DNA from: Ardenticatenaceae bacterium
GTDB lineage: Bacteria > Chloroflexota > Anaerolineae > Promineifilales > Promineifilaceae
Reading direction: 5' to 3'
Assembly: GCA_020634315.1 (NCBI GenBank)
Contig: JACKBV010000004.1
Location: 62,001-126,000, forward strand
Length of the DNA: 64,000 nt
A program made the translations under genes and the position numbers. The first letter of the stretch is position 1. Each line of letters starts with the position of its first letter. The notes beneath the pieces are model-generated. The model did no database searches, had not been told where the DNA came from, and worked only from the letters and a program-made list of their open reading frames with translations. Below are positions 33,697 to 42,523 of the stretch, one piece after another.

Positions 33697-34590
33697 ATGA
33701 CAGCTTTATCTGATTTTTCTGACGCTCTGGCACAAACCGTCGCCAATGCGGCGCCAGGCGTAGTTCGTATCGAGGCACGACGGCGTTTACCCGCCACCGG
33801 CATCGTTTGGTCCAGCGATGGGGTCATCATCACCGCCAACCATGTTGTGCGGCAAGATAGTGGCATTAGCGTCGGGCTGGAAGATGGAACGGCCGTTTCT
33901 GCCACCCTCATTGGCCGCGACCCAACAACCGACCTGGCCGTACTCAAAGCCGACGCCAGCAGCCTGACTGCCTTCCCCCATGCCGCAGCCAAAGAAGTGA
34001 GCGTCGGCCATTTCGTGCTCGCATTGGGACGTCCTGGCAAAAGTGTGCAGGCCACATTTGGCATCATCAGTGCCCTGGGCACAAGTTGGCGCACAGGCAT
34101 GGGCGGCCTTGTTGACCAATACATGCAAACCGATGTGCTCATGTACCCTGGTTTTTCCGGTGGCCCATTGGTGAACGCGCAGGGGCAGTTGGTTGGTTTA
34201 AACAGCTCTGCTCTCATGCAAGGCGTCAGCCTGACGATTCCCACCGCAACATTGAGCCGCGTAGCCACATCGCTGCTGGCAGATGGGCGCGTCAAACGAG
34301 GCTATTTGGGCGTAAGCACCCAGCGCGTTCATTTACCAGATGCCGTTCAAGCGGAACAAGGGCAAAAAGCAGGGCTGCTTATTGTCTCGGTAGAGGCGGG
34401 CAGTCCGGCAGAAGAAGGTGGGCTTACATTGGGTGACACAATTTTGCGGATGGCAGAACACCCCGTAACCAAACACGACGACCTGTTAGCCCTTCTCAGC
34501 GGCGACCGTGTTGGCGAGAAAACACCCGTTCAAATTTTGCGCGGGGGGCAGATGCAAACGCTAACTGTTACGATTGGGGAACGGCCGTAA
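33697..34590 (+). CDS. HtrA/DegP-type serine protease with PDZ domain
   Basis: About 297 residues. The trypsin-like domain shows the triad His in 'ITANHVV', Asp in 'TDLAVLK' and Ser in 'PGFSGGPLV'. A PDZ domain follows ('GLLIVSVEAGSPAEEGGLTLGD'). No signal peptide is visible, so the protein looks cytoplasmic, unlike most DegP proteins. AAGGAGACAAGC precedes ATG 33697. It would degrade or clamp misfolded proteins. It is convergent with the Mo-cofactor oxidoreductase gene. Confidence 0.88.
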   Translation: MTALSDFSDALAQTVANAAPGVVRIEARRRLPATGIVWSSDGVIITANHVVRQDSGISVGLEDGTAVSATLIGRDPTTDLAVLKADASSLTAFPHAAAKEVSVGHFVLALGRPGKSVQATFGIISALGTSWRTGMGGLVDQYMQTDVLMYPGFSGGPLVNAQGQLVGLNSSALMQGVSLTIPTATLSRVATSLLADGRVKRGYLGVSTQRVHLPDAVQAEQGQKAGLLIVSVEAGSPAEEGGLTLGDTILRMAEHPVTKHDDLLALLSGDRVGEKTPVQILRGGQMQTLTVTIGERP

Positions 34591-34597
34591 ACAAAAA

Positions 34598-34628
34598 AGA
34601 GAGAGGAGCACCCTTCTCTCCTCTCTCT
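34598..34628. terminator. Bidirectional terminator between convergent genes
   Basis: AGAGAGAGGAG (34598-34608) pairs with CTCCTCTCTCT (34618-34628); an A-run on the left gives a T-run for the minus strand and a pyrimidine-rich tract continues on the right. Confidence 0.65.
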
Positions 34629-34661
34629 TCTCTTTTCTCTCTTCTCTCCTCCCTCTTCTCC

Positions 34662-35309
34662 CTACCAGCCACGTGCAAAACGTTGCTCTCTCCACGGGTC
34701 TGCCTCATTGTGATAACCCGCCCGCTCCCAAAAACCAAGCTGATCATCAGCGCGAAACTCTAATGCACGCAGCCATTTGCCACCCTTCCACAAATAAGCC
34801 GATTTTGACTCACTGCGGTCGGCAAACGTGCCAATCAACCCACGCAGCGGATACCCATGCTCCGGTGCAATCGGCTGACCATCATACTGTGTCGCCAACA
34901 AAAAATTATCCTGCAAAACCAACTCAATAGGCGTGTTGGTGGTGTAGCCATACTCGCAATGCTGCACCACATAACGCGCTTCCGGCTTGAGCTTGATAAT
35001 GCCATCCCGTATAAGCTGTCCTAACGACACACCTTCCCAATCCGTATCAAACTTTGACCAACGTGTCACACAGTGCAAATCCATCGTTATTTTCGTGCGT
35101 GGCAGCCGACTAAAATCTGCCCAATTCCACGCCACTTCCTCTTCAACTGCGCCAAAAACACGCAGCGTCCAGGTATTAAGGTCAACCTGGGGAATGGGGC
35201 CATAATGCAGCACAGGGAATTTTTCCGTCAGCGATTGCCCAGGCGGTAGTCGGTGTGCCTGCTGCATCGCTTCTTCTTGCTCGCGTCGCCCAAATACTCG
35301 TTTCAACAT
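34662..35309 (-). CDS. Molybdopterin-dependent oxidoreductase, sulfite oxidase-like (MsrP/YedY relative)
   Basis: About 215 residues carrying the oxidoreductase molybdopterin-binding domain: 'DLNTWTLRVFGAVEEEVAWNWADFSRLP' and the Mo-ligand Cys in 'DLHCVTRWS', then 'EHGYPLRGLIG'. It lacks a Tat signal peptide, so it appears cytoplasmic, unlike YedY. GAGGAGACACAAA precedes ATG 35309. The electron donor and substrate are unknown; family members reduce sulfoxides or oxidise sulfite. Confidence 0.82.
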   Translation of the reverse strand: MLKRVFGRREQEEAMQQAHRLPPGQSLTEKFPVLHYGPIPQVDLNTWTLRVFGAVEEEVAWNWADFSRLPRTKITMDLHCVTRWSKFDTDWEGVSLGQLIRDGIIKLKPEARYVVQHCEYGYTTNTPIELVLQDNFLLATQYDGQPIAPEHGYPLRGLIGTFADRSESKSAYLWKGGKWLRALEFRADDQLGFWERAGYHNEADPWREQRFARGW

Positions 35310-35473
35310 TTTGTGTCTCCTCACGTGTGGTCTGCAAACGTATTATAGGCAATGGATTGTCTGTTCCCGTAAACTCTTACCCAAACATCAGAAATCCTCA
35401 CAAACGCTTCCCAATTCCCGCAGCTACGCTGCACTCCCCCCAAACCGAACAAATCCACGCAAACGAACGAATC

Positions 35474-35798
35474 ATGACGACTGCGCCAAACGATTTCATC
35501 CAACAGGCGTTATCGGCTGCACGGATTGCCTTAACCATTGCTGGATTAGGTTCAGGTACATTCCATCCCACCGGCACGATGGCGGCCAGTCCGGTTCACG
35601 CTGAATATCGCAGCCGGGCAACGGCCGTTTTCTTTATGACGGGTCAACTGGGGCTGTTTGTTTATGGGGCCGATTCTGGCAGGGGGCTTGTTCCAGGAAT
35701 ACGGCCGTTCCGCCTACCTCACCCTGCCTTGCGCCGCCTTCAGCGCCTTCTGCATCAGGCAGGTTGTGATGACGAAACTTGGGCAAGTTCCTCTCTAA
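35474..35798 (+). pseudogene. Broken MFS transporter fragment
   Basis: Residues 'IAGLGSGTFHPTG' and 'RATAVFFMTGQLGLF' are typical of an MFS transporter around helices 4-5. The frame then shifts; in the next frame 'MGPILAGGLFQEYGRSAYLTL' continues the same family. The shift is explained by a 4-bp tandem duplication (GTTTGTTT at about 35656-35663), since removing four bases restores 'GQLGLFMGPILAG'. The 5' part and the later helices are missing, and the remnant runs into the 3' end of purB (35755). Confidence 0.75.
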
Positions 35799-37176
35799 TT
35801 GATTGGGCAAAGGCGCGGGCACGACGTGCCGCCGTGCCAATGTGTGCTTCCGCATCCATCAAATCATGAATAGCTGTCGGTTCCAGGAAACGGCCGATCC
35901 GCTCATCCGCCGTCAATAGTTCCAGCAAAGGGTTTTCCTCCCCCTGACGCAGTGCCGTCCATGCACGCAAACTCGCTTCCCGAATCCACTCATGTCCATC
36001 CTGGCGGCTGGCTCCTGCCGCCACCAGCGCCATCAACACCCGTTCCGTCGCCGCAAACGGGCCATATATCGCCATATTGCGCCGGATCGCCTCTTCATCA
36101 ATGCCCATTTCACGCACAATGCGCAGCGCACGCCGCACAATTTCCTCGGTCGCCAAAAAACCCTCTGCCTGAAATAACCGTCGATTCGCCGAATCATCCA
36201 GGCTGCGCTCCAAAATCGCCTGGCTGGCATTATCCCAGGCGACGGCCGGCAAGGCCGCGATGTAACGCGCCAACGAGCAAATGTTCTCCGTGTTGATTGG
36301 GTTACGCTTAAACGGCATCGCCGATGAACCGACCTGCTTTTGCGCAAACGGCTCCGCCCATTCGCCAAATGGGGGTGATTGCAGCACGCGAAAATCGAGC
36401 GCAAACTTATGCAGCGAAGCGGCAATACGCGCCAACACCTGCTGTACACGTAAATCTTGCTGCCGTGTGTATGTTTGTGTGGCAATGGGGAAATAAGGCA
36501 AATCCAGGTAACGCATCGCCGCCGCTTCCATCGCTTCCGGTGTCATGCCGGTTCCGTGCAGCAGTTCCGCGTAGCCCGCCTGCGTACCGACGGCTCCTTT
36601 CAGCCCTTTGCCGCGCAAATTAACGATCAGGTGCTGCAAATCACGCCAATCTTCGCACACATCTTGTGCGTACACGGCAAAGCGATAGCCCAGCGTGGTT
36701 GGTTCGGCGGGCTGAATGTGTGTATGCGCCATCACGGGCAAATCGGCCGTGCTCTCGATGCGATCCAGCAGCGCATGAAGCAAAGCTGTCAGCTGCCGGG
36801 ACAAAAAAACGGCCGCTTCACGCAGCCGCAGTACATCCACATTATCGGTTATATCGGCGCTGGTTGCGCCCCAATGGATGATTCCCCCACCTACCGGACA
36901 TTGCTCGGCAAATGTCCGAATTTCAGCCATGACATCATGTCGTGTATCTTTTTCAATGGTCAGAGCGCGTTCGATGTCAATGTTGTCCATCTGGCTCTGC
37001 AAATCGGTTAATTGTACGGCCGTTACCAGACCCGCTTCATGTTGTGCTGTTGCCAGAGCCACCCACACCCGGCGCATCAACCGCCGCTTGTGGGTTTCTG
37101 ACCAGATTTCGCGCATTTCAGGGCTGCCATAACGCCAGGTCAACGGAGAGATAAAAGTGCTGTGATCAAAGTTCAT
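35755..37176 (-). CDS. purB: Adenylosuccinate lyase
   Basis: A 473-residue member of the fumarase/aspartase superfamily. It contains 'HDVMAEIRTFAEQCP' and 'IHWGATSADITDN', and the superfamily signature 'GSSAMPFKRNPINTEN' with its mobile catalytic-Ser loop. It splits succinylaminoimidazole-carboxamide ribotide and adenylosuccinate, two steps of purine synthesis. The same strand continues with a small protein gene upstream and guaB beyond, so nucleotide genes are grouped here. The 3' end overlaps the MFS remnant. Confidence 0.93.
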   Translation of the reverse strand: MNFDHSTFISPLTWRYGSPEMREIWSETHKRRLMRRVWVALATAQHEAGLVTAVQLTDLQSQMDNIDIERALTIEKDTRHDVMAEIRTFAEQCPVGGGIIHWGATSADITDNVDVLRLREAAVFLSRQLTALLHALLDRIESTADLPVMAHTHIQPAEPTTLGYRFAVYAQDVCEDWRDLQHLIVNLRGKGLKGAVGTQAGYAELLHGTGMTPEAMEAAAMRYLDLPYFPIATQTYTRQQDLRVQQVLARIAASLHKFALDFRVLQSPPFGEWAEPFAQKQVGSSAMPFKRNPINTENICSLARYIAALPAVAWDNASQAILERSLDDSANRRLFQAEGFLATEEIVRRALRIVREMGIDEEAIRRNMAIYGPFAATERVLMALVAAGASRQDGHEWIREASLRAWTALRQGEENPLLELLTADERIGRFLEPTAIHDLMDAEAHIGTAARRARAFAQSIREELAQVSSSQPA

Positions 37177-37193
37177 AAGGCAATCTGGTCAAA

Positions 37194-37376
37194 CTATTCT
37201 ACTTGTTTTTCTTCCGCCGCTTTCTTGCGCCGCTTTCTTCCGGGGCGACGGCGCTCAGCTTGTTGTAAGGCACGTGTTTCCTCGATCAATCTTTCCCGCT
37301 CCTCCTCCAGACGTTCCAGAATTTCATCGTTTTTGCGCTTCTGTTCATCTGTCAATGTAACCTTTCGTCTAGCCAT
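37194..37376 (-). CDS. Small basic coiled-coil protein
   Basis: A 60-residue highly charged protein ('TDEQKRKNDEILERLEEERERLIEE', tail 'RRRPGRKRRKKAAEE'), likely a single helix with a Lys/Arg-rich end. I do not know the family. AGGAGAG lies upstream of the ATG, and it sits 17 bases before purB on the same strand, so it is probably expressed with it. The basic tail could bind nucleic acid. Confidence 0.55.
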   Translation of the reverse strand: MARRKVTLTDEQKRKNDEILERLEEERERLIEETRALQQAERRRPGRKRRKKAAEEKQVE

Positions 37377-37492
37377 GTTTCTCTCTCCTATCCGGTAACA
37401 TGAAGCCTTACACGAACCTCATCTTTCCCAATTTTACATCAAATTCAAGGCGTCACTGTCAGATTTAAGGTAAAAATTAGGGTCGGATGACC

Positions 37493-38980
37493 CTAATTAC
37501 GCAGTTGATAATTTGGCGCTTCCTTCGTGATCAGCACCCCGTGCGGATGACTTTCGCGCAAACCCGCATTGGTAATTTGCACAAATTGAGCTTTTTGACG
37601 CAATTCGGCCAGACTTGCAGCTCCCACATATCCCATACCAGAACGCAGTCCTCCCATCATCTGGTAAATGACATCACCCAATGTACCTTTGTAAGGCACC
37701 TGCCCTTCAACACCTTCGGGGACAAGTTTATCGCGCTCACTGCGCGTGTTATCGGCCAAAGCAGACGCATACCGATCTGCGCCATGTCCCTGCATGGCAC
37801 CCAGGCTGCCCATACCGCGATAGACCTTATAACGCCGCCCTTCGTAAAGGATGATTTCACCGGGGCTTTCTTCCAACCCGGCCAGCATAGAGCCAAGCAT
37901 GACACTGTCCGCACCCACAGCCAAAGCCTTCACAATGTCACCGCTGTATTTAATACCGCCATCGGCAATACAAGGAATGTCATAACGGCGGCAAATGGTG
38001 GCACTTTCCATAATGGCCGTAATTTGCGGCATACCTGTACCAGAGATAATGCGCGTTGTACAAATTGACCCGGCACCAATGCCGACCTTAATCGCATCGG
38101 CACCCGCGCGGATAAGGGCTTCGGCACCGTCGGCGGTGGCGGCATTGCCAGCAATGATCGGCAAATGCGGATAACGCACTTTTGCTTCACGCAAGGTTTG
38201 CAGGACAATGGCCGTGTGACCGTGTGCCGTGTCAATGACGGCCACATCAAGGCCAGCGGCAACCAGTTTGTCGAGCCGCACCAAGCCTTTTTCGCCAACG
38301 CCCATAGCCGCCGCACACAACAACCGCCCCTGGCTGTCGGTAGCAGCCAGCGGGAAGTCCACTTTTTTCATGATGTCTTTGACGGTGATTAAGCCTTTGA
38401 GACGGCCGTTTTCGTCCACCAATGGCAGCTTTTCAATGCGGTGTTGATGCAAAATTGCTTTCGCTTCCTCTAACGTCGTGCCGACAGCGGCCGTGACCAG
38501 ATTTTCGCTGGTCATAAACTGGGAAATTAGCTGTGCGCCGGGCGTCACAAAACGCGTGTCCCGATTGGTGAGAATGCCAACCAATTTATTGTCATCGTCG
38601 GTGATGGGAACGCCAGAAATGTGATACCGACTCATGATAGCTTCGGCCGTTGCCAGCGTGTCATGCGGACGCAACGTGATGGGCGAGACAATCATCCCCG
38701 CCTCCGACCGCTTCACTTTGTCTACCTCTTCGGCCTGCGCTTCTGGCGACAAATTGCGGTGAATGACCCCAATCCCACCCTGACGCGCCAGGGCTATCGC
38801 CATCCGTGATTCTGTCACCGTATCCATGGCGGCCGACAAAACGGGAATATTCATATATAGGTCGCCAGCCAGGCGCGTGCGCAAATCCACCTGCGCGGGC
38901 AAGATTTCAGAGAATCCTGGTACTAACAAAACATCGTCAAAAGTCAGTGCCAATTTGCCAAATTTTTCTGTAGGCTCCAC
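37493..38980 (-). CDS. guaB: IMP dehydrogenase
   Basis: A 495-residue enzyme with 'LTFDDVLLVPGFSEILP', two CBS domains inserted at about 95-215, and the catalytic loop 'GIGAGSICTTRIISGTGMPQ' with its Cys, then 'YRGMGSLGAMQ' of the active-site flap. It oxidises IMP to XMP with NAD, the committed step to guanine nucleotides. The start is GTG at 38980, with GGAGGTACACT upstream. The CBS pair usually senses ATP/GTP. Confidence 0.95.
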   Translation of the reverse strand: MEPTEKFGKLALTFDDVLLVPGFSEILPAQVDLRTRLAGDLYMNIPVLSAAMDTVTESRMAIALARQGGIGVIHRNLSPEAQAEEVDKVKRSEAGMIVSPITLRPHDTLATAEAIMSRYHISGVPITDDDNKLVGILTNRDTRFVTPGAQLISQFMTSENLVTAAVGTTLEEAKAILHQHRIEKLPLVDENGRLKGLITVKDIMKKVDFPLAATDSQGRLLCAAAMGVGEKGLVRLDKLVAAGLDVAVIDTAHGHTAIVLQTLREAKVRYPHLPIIAGNAATADGAEALIRAGADAIKVGIGAGSICTTRIISGTGMPQITAIMESATICRRYDIPCIADGGIKYSGDIVKALAVGADSVMLGSMLAGLEESPGEIILYEGRRYKVYRGMGSLGAMQGHGADRYASALADNTRSERDKLVPEGVEGQVPYKGTLGDVIYQMMGGLRSGMGYVGAASLAELRQKAQFVQITNAGLRESHPHGVLITKEAPNYQLRN

Positions 38981-39194
38981 AGTGTACCTCCGGTTGGTAA
39001 ACTAGAAATCCGTCGTCTGTCATCATTCACAAGCTGCAAACTGCATTTGTGTTAAAGACGGTCGGGCAACAAACATGTTATAAAGAAATCCCAATTGATA
39101 AAGGCAGGAGGGATTCTTCGCTGCGCAGACTCCGCTCAATATGACCCGATTATAGTCTTTAAACCCAACGCAGTTCACAGCTTCCCATCCATCA

Positions 39195-40091
39195 TTATCC
39201 ATTTTCGTTGCGGCGCGGCTTTGGCTTTATCTTGCGCCGCCGCTTGACACGCCGGTCTGGCATAGGGAGTTTGCCGTAACGAGCCATGATGACCAGCACG
39301 CCAGCCACAGCGATCAAAAATGCGGCAACCATCGAATAGGTAATAAAGCTATTGCCTATGGTAGGTTGATCCGGGCGGAAAAACTCAATCCAGGTACGGC
39401 CGCTTCCCCACCAGATTAAAAACGCGCCAAATAACGTACCCGGACGCCATTGATCCCGATACCGATTATTCAGCCAGACCAATAACCCAAAGCCCAACAG
39501 CAGCCAAAGCGATTCATACAAGAAAGTCGGGTGAAAGCGCGTTTCTAGCGGATATGTGTTTATATCTGCATATTGATATAAGCGGTATGCGGCGTCAATG
39601 TGAACACCCCACGGCAATTCCGTCGGCGGTCCATACAGTTCCTGGTTAATGAAGTTGCCCCAACGGCCAATGCCTTGAGCAATTAACAGCGCCGGCCCGG
39701 CCACATCGGCGTAATGCCACACATTGAGCCGCCGCCAGCGAATGTACCAGATGCCAATCAGTGCCGCGCCGATAAACCCACCCAAAATATTGACACCACC
39801 GGCGCGAATGTTGAATACATCCCAAATGGATGCATATAACGCGCCACGGCCAGCAATGACATCTAACAGCACATAGGCAAGTCGCGCAAACAGATAACCG
39901 GCAAAGACAACGATAATGAGGCCGTTATAAAGTTCATCTACGTTTTGTTTGCGCCGCTCAATCTCGCGGCTGGCCCAAAATGCGCCAATGGCGATACCAA
40001 TGGTGATGATGATGCCGTACCAATAAACGGGAAACCCATCACCAATGGGTATCGTAAAGGCAACTCGCTCAATATTTATTGCATCCAACAT
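39195..40091 (-). CDS. lgt: Prolipoprotein diacylglyceryl transferase
   Basis: A 298-residue protein with about seven membrane helices and the Lgt signature around 'GRWGNFINQELYGPPTELPWG', plus 'PTFLYESLWLL' and 'FFRPDQP'. It transfers diacylglycerol from phosphatidylglycerol to the lipobox Cys, the first step in maturing the many lipoproteins in this window. A basic C-terminal tail ('RRVKRRRKIKPKPRR') is cytoplasmic. It lies between the sulfatase-family gene and guaB on the same strand. Confidence 0.93.
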   Translation of the reverse strand: MLDAINIERVAFTIPIGDGFPVYWYGIIITIGIAIGAFWASREIERRKQNVDELYNGLIIVVFAGYLFARLAYVLLDVIAGRGALYASIWDVFNIRAGGVNILGGFIGAALIGIWYIRWRRLNVWHYADVAGPALLIAQGIGRWGNFINQELYGPPTELPWGVHIDAAYRLYQYADINTYPLETRFHPTFLYESLWLLLGFGLLVWLNNRYRDQWRPGTLFGAFLIWWGSGRTWIEFFRPDQPTIGNSFITYSMVAAFLIAVAGVLVIMARYGKLPMPDRRVKRRRKIKPKPRRNENG

Positions 40092-40125
40092 AGTTTTCCT
40101 CTCTCCAGGTTTTGCCTAGTGGCAG

Positions 40126-41706
40126 TTAATCAACGTAGCCTAACCCGCGCAAACGCTGCAACAATGTTTCGTCTATATCAACTTCGGCAACACGGCCGTT
40201 TCCAAAAGCCTGCTGTTGTCGCTCCACCGCCGCAACCATGCGCTTTAAGTCTTGAGCCATCGCCGCAGCGGGTAACGGCCGTTGCGACAGCAAATTCTCT
40301 ATTTCAGCCGGGTCACTGCGTAAATCAAACAGTTCATCTAACTGTTCATCCACTTCAATCAGCTTCAATGTATCGGCCGTTTCATCCGTCTTGACAACCG
40401 CACGGCGCAGAGACAGGCAACGGTATTGTTCCAGCAAATGCACCTGCCGCCGCTCGATGGCCTTCACAAAATTCATGGGCGGGTAAATTTCGCTGAACGC
40501 GGTGTGCCGTTCCGGGTCACGGCCGTAAATTGTCTGCATCAAAGTCAGCGCATGAATCTCTGTGGGATTGAGCGTTGGCATTTCTGGCAGTGGCCCGACA
40601 GCATCCAGCAGCGTGTGGAAGACGCGGCGCGTACTGACAGGCGTGGCAATGCGATTCGGCTTGATTTGCCCCGGCCAATGCATGATCAGCGGGACATGCA
40701 CCAATTCTTCATACGCCACAAAAGCGTGGCCCATGTAACCATGTTCGCCCAGACCATCGCCATGATCGGCCACGATGAGCGTGAGGGTGTTTTCCTGGTT
40801 GCGACGGCCGTTTAGCAGCGTCAACAATTGGCCTAAGTAATGATCCTGGTAAGCGACTTCGGCATCATACATATCGCTGAGCACCTGGCTTTCCAGGTCA
40901 CTCAATGGCTCGTCCAATGGCGCAGCCCAGCGATAAGCCTCTCGATTCCAGGTACGCATGATGGTGCGTGCCTCTTTGTTGTGGCGAAAATAGGGAGCCA
41001 CTTGATCGATAAATTCGCCAGGAGGCCAAAAAGGCATGTGCGTTTCCATCAAGTTGAGGAAGAGGAATAACGGCCGTTCCGCATTCTGCCGTTCTCGCTC
41101 CCGCAAAAAATGGGTCACATCACGCACCGAGCGCTCATTTTGCCCCTTAAAATTGGCAAACTTGGACCAAAGCGGCGTCAACCAGGCATTCAGTGAAACA
41201 CGAAATGCCAGGTCAGATTGCCCAAAAAAGTTTTGAATGGGATAAGAGATGCGGCGCAAAAACTGCGTATACCACTCCGACGCTTGATTAAGCGGCCAGG
41301 GCAAACGGGAAGAGCTTTCCGGCACACTGGGAAAAGCGCCCCCATAATTGTAAAACGTATCAAACCCACGCTTAAACCCATTGTTTAAAATGCCAACCAA
41401 CGGGTTATTGCAAAAGCCAACTGTCTCGTAACCAGCGGCTCGCATAACTTCCACCAGATGTGGCAAATCAGGATTGAGGCTGTGTGTAGATTGTGTAATT
41501 TGGTGAGCGGTGGGATAGAGACCGGTGAATAAGGATGCGTGGCTAGGAATTGTCCATTGTGCTGGTGCCACTGCTTGTTCAAACAACACACCAGCCTCTG
41601 CGAATCTGTCCAAATTGGGGGTCACGGCACGTTCATGACCATAGGCTCCCAGGCGGTCGGCGCGCTGTGTATCCAGCACGACAAAAATGATGTCCGGTTT
41701 TTTCAT
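40126..41706 (-). CDS. Sulfatase-family (alkaline phosphatase fold) hydrolase with Thr nucleophile
   Basis: A 526-residue enzyme. Metal ligands are in 'DIIFVVLDTQRADRLGAYG' and 'LIVADHGDGLGEHGYMGH'. At the nucleophile position the motif is 'WTIPSHASLFTG', with Thr where true sulfatases have Cys or Ser converted to formylglycine. This matches phosphoglycerol/phosphoethanolamine transferase-like members such as LtaS, so phosphoester transfer or hydrolysis is likelier than sulfate ester hydrolysis. No signal peptide is visible. It lies upstream of lgt. Confidence 0.82.
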   Translation of the reverse strand: MKKPDIIFVVLDTQRADRLGAYGHERAVTPNLDRFAEAGVLFEQAVAPAQWTIPSHASLFTGLYPTAHQITQSTHSLNPDLPHLVEVMRAAGYETVGFCNNPLVGILNNGFKRGFDTFYNYGGAFPSVPESSSRLPWPLNQASEWYTQFLRRISYPIQNFFGQSDLAFRVSLNAWLTPLWSKFANFKGQNERSVRDVTHFLRERERQNAERPLFLFLNLMETHMPFWPPGEFIDQVAPYFRHNKEARTIMRTWNREAYRWAAPLDEPLSDLESQVLSDMYDAEVAYQDHYLGQLLTLLNGRRNQENTLTLIVADHGDGLGEHGYMGHAFVAYEELVHVPLIMHWPGQIKPNRIATPVSTRRVFHTLLDAVGPLPEMPTLNPTEIHALTLMQTIYGRDPERHTAFSEIYPPMNFVKAIERRQVHLLEQYRCLSLRRAVVKTDETADTLKLIEVDEQLDELFDLRSDPAEIENLLSQRPLPAAAMAQDLKRMVAAVERQQQAFGNGRVAEVDIDETLLQRLRGLGYVD

Positions 41707-41772
41707 GCGTTTCCGATGTCCTTCTAAACTCAGCCGCCTATTATAGCAGGGGATCAGGGCGAATTCCCACCC

Positions 41773-42459
41773 TCATTTTTCAGCAAAGCGATACCCCACA
41801 CCGCGTACCGTTAGAATCCATCGGGGAGATGCCGGATCGATCTCGATTTTTTTACGCAAATAGTGAATATATGGCTTTACATTCTCAGCTGCTGCTTTAT
41901 CTGTAAACCCCCAGGCTCGTTCCACCAAATCGGCCGTCGGGATGACACGCCCTGGCTGCACAGCCAAGGCTACTAACAGGTCAAATTCGCGCGGGGTTAG
42001 TTCGACGGAACGGCCGTTTACCAACACCTGTCGCGCCTGCAAATCAATCAGCACCGCCCCCTCGCCAAACGTCAACTGCGAAGCAGGTGGCACACTCTGC
42101 ATACGGCGCAAATGCGCCTTAATACGCGCCAACAGTTCCGCCTCTTCAAACGGCTTCACCATGTAATCATCAGCGCCCACTTCAAGGCCATAAACAATAT
42201 TTTCCGTATTTCCCAAAGCGGTGAGAAAAATGATCGGGGTGCTAGAAACTTCGCGCACACGACGGCAAAACGCCCACCCGCCCATACTCGGCACCATAAT
42301 GTCGAGCAAAATGAGATCGGGCTGCTCAGCAAAAGCCTGATGCAGCCCATCTTCAGCCGTATAAGCTACCTGTACCGTATAGCCAGCATAGCCTAAAGTA
42401 CGTTCAATTGTCTTGGTTAAAGGCACATCGTCGTCAACAACTAAAATTCGTCCAGACAT
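41773..42459 (-). CDS. OmpR/PhoB-type response regulator
   Basis: A 228-residue protein. The receiver domain has 'ILVVDDDVPL', phospho-acceptor Asp in 'LILLDIMVPSMGG' and the switch Lys in 'YMVKPFEEAELLARI'. The winged helix C-terminal domain is 'VELTPREFDLLVALAVQPG' and 'ENVKPYIHYLRKKIE'. It binds DNA as a dimer after phosphorylation. No histidine kinase is adjacent; the membrane kinase at 58137 is a distant candidate only. Confidence 0.92.
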   Translation of the reverse strand: MSGRILVVDDDVPLTKTIERTLGYAGYTVQVAYTAEDGLHQAFAEQPDLILLDIMVPSMGGWAFCRRVREVSSTPIIFLTALGNTENIVYGLEVGADDYMVKPFEEAELLARIKAHLRRMQSVPPASQLTFGEGAVLIDLQARQVLVNGRSVELTPREFDLLVALAVQPGRVIPTADLVERAWGFTDKAAAENVKPYIHYLRKKIEIDPASPRWILTVRGVGYRFAEK

Positions 42460-42523
42460 ATAGTCACAAACGATACCAGCGCCTCATCCCAATAAGAAAT
42501 CAGGCCTCTGGTATGATTTTCAG

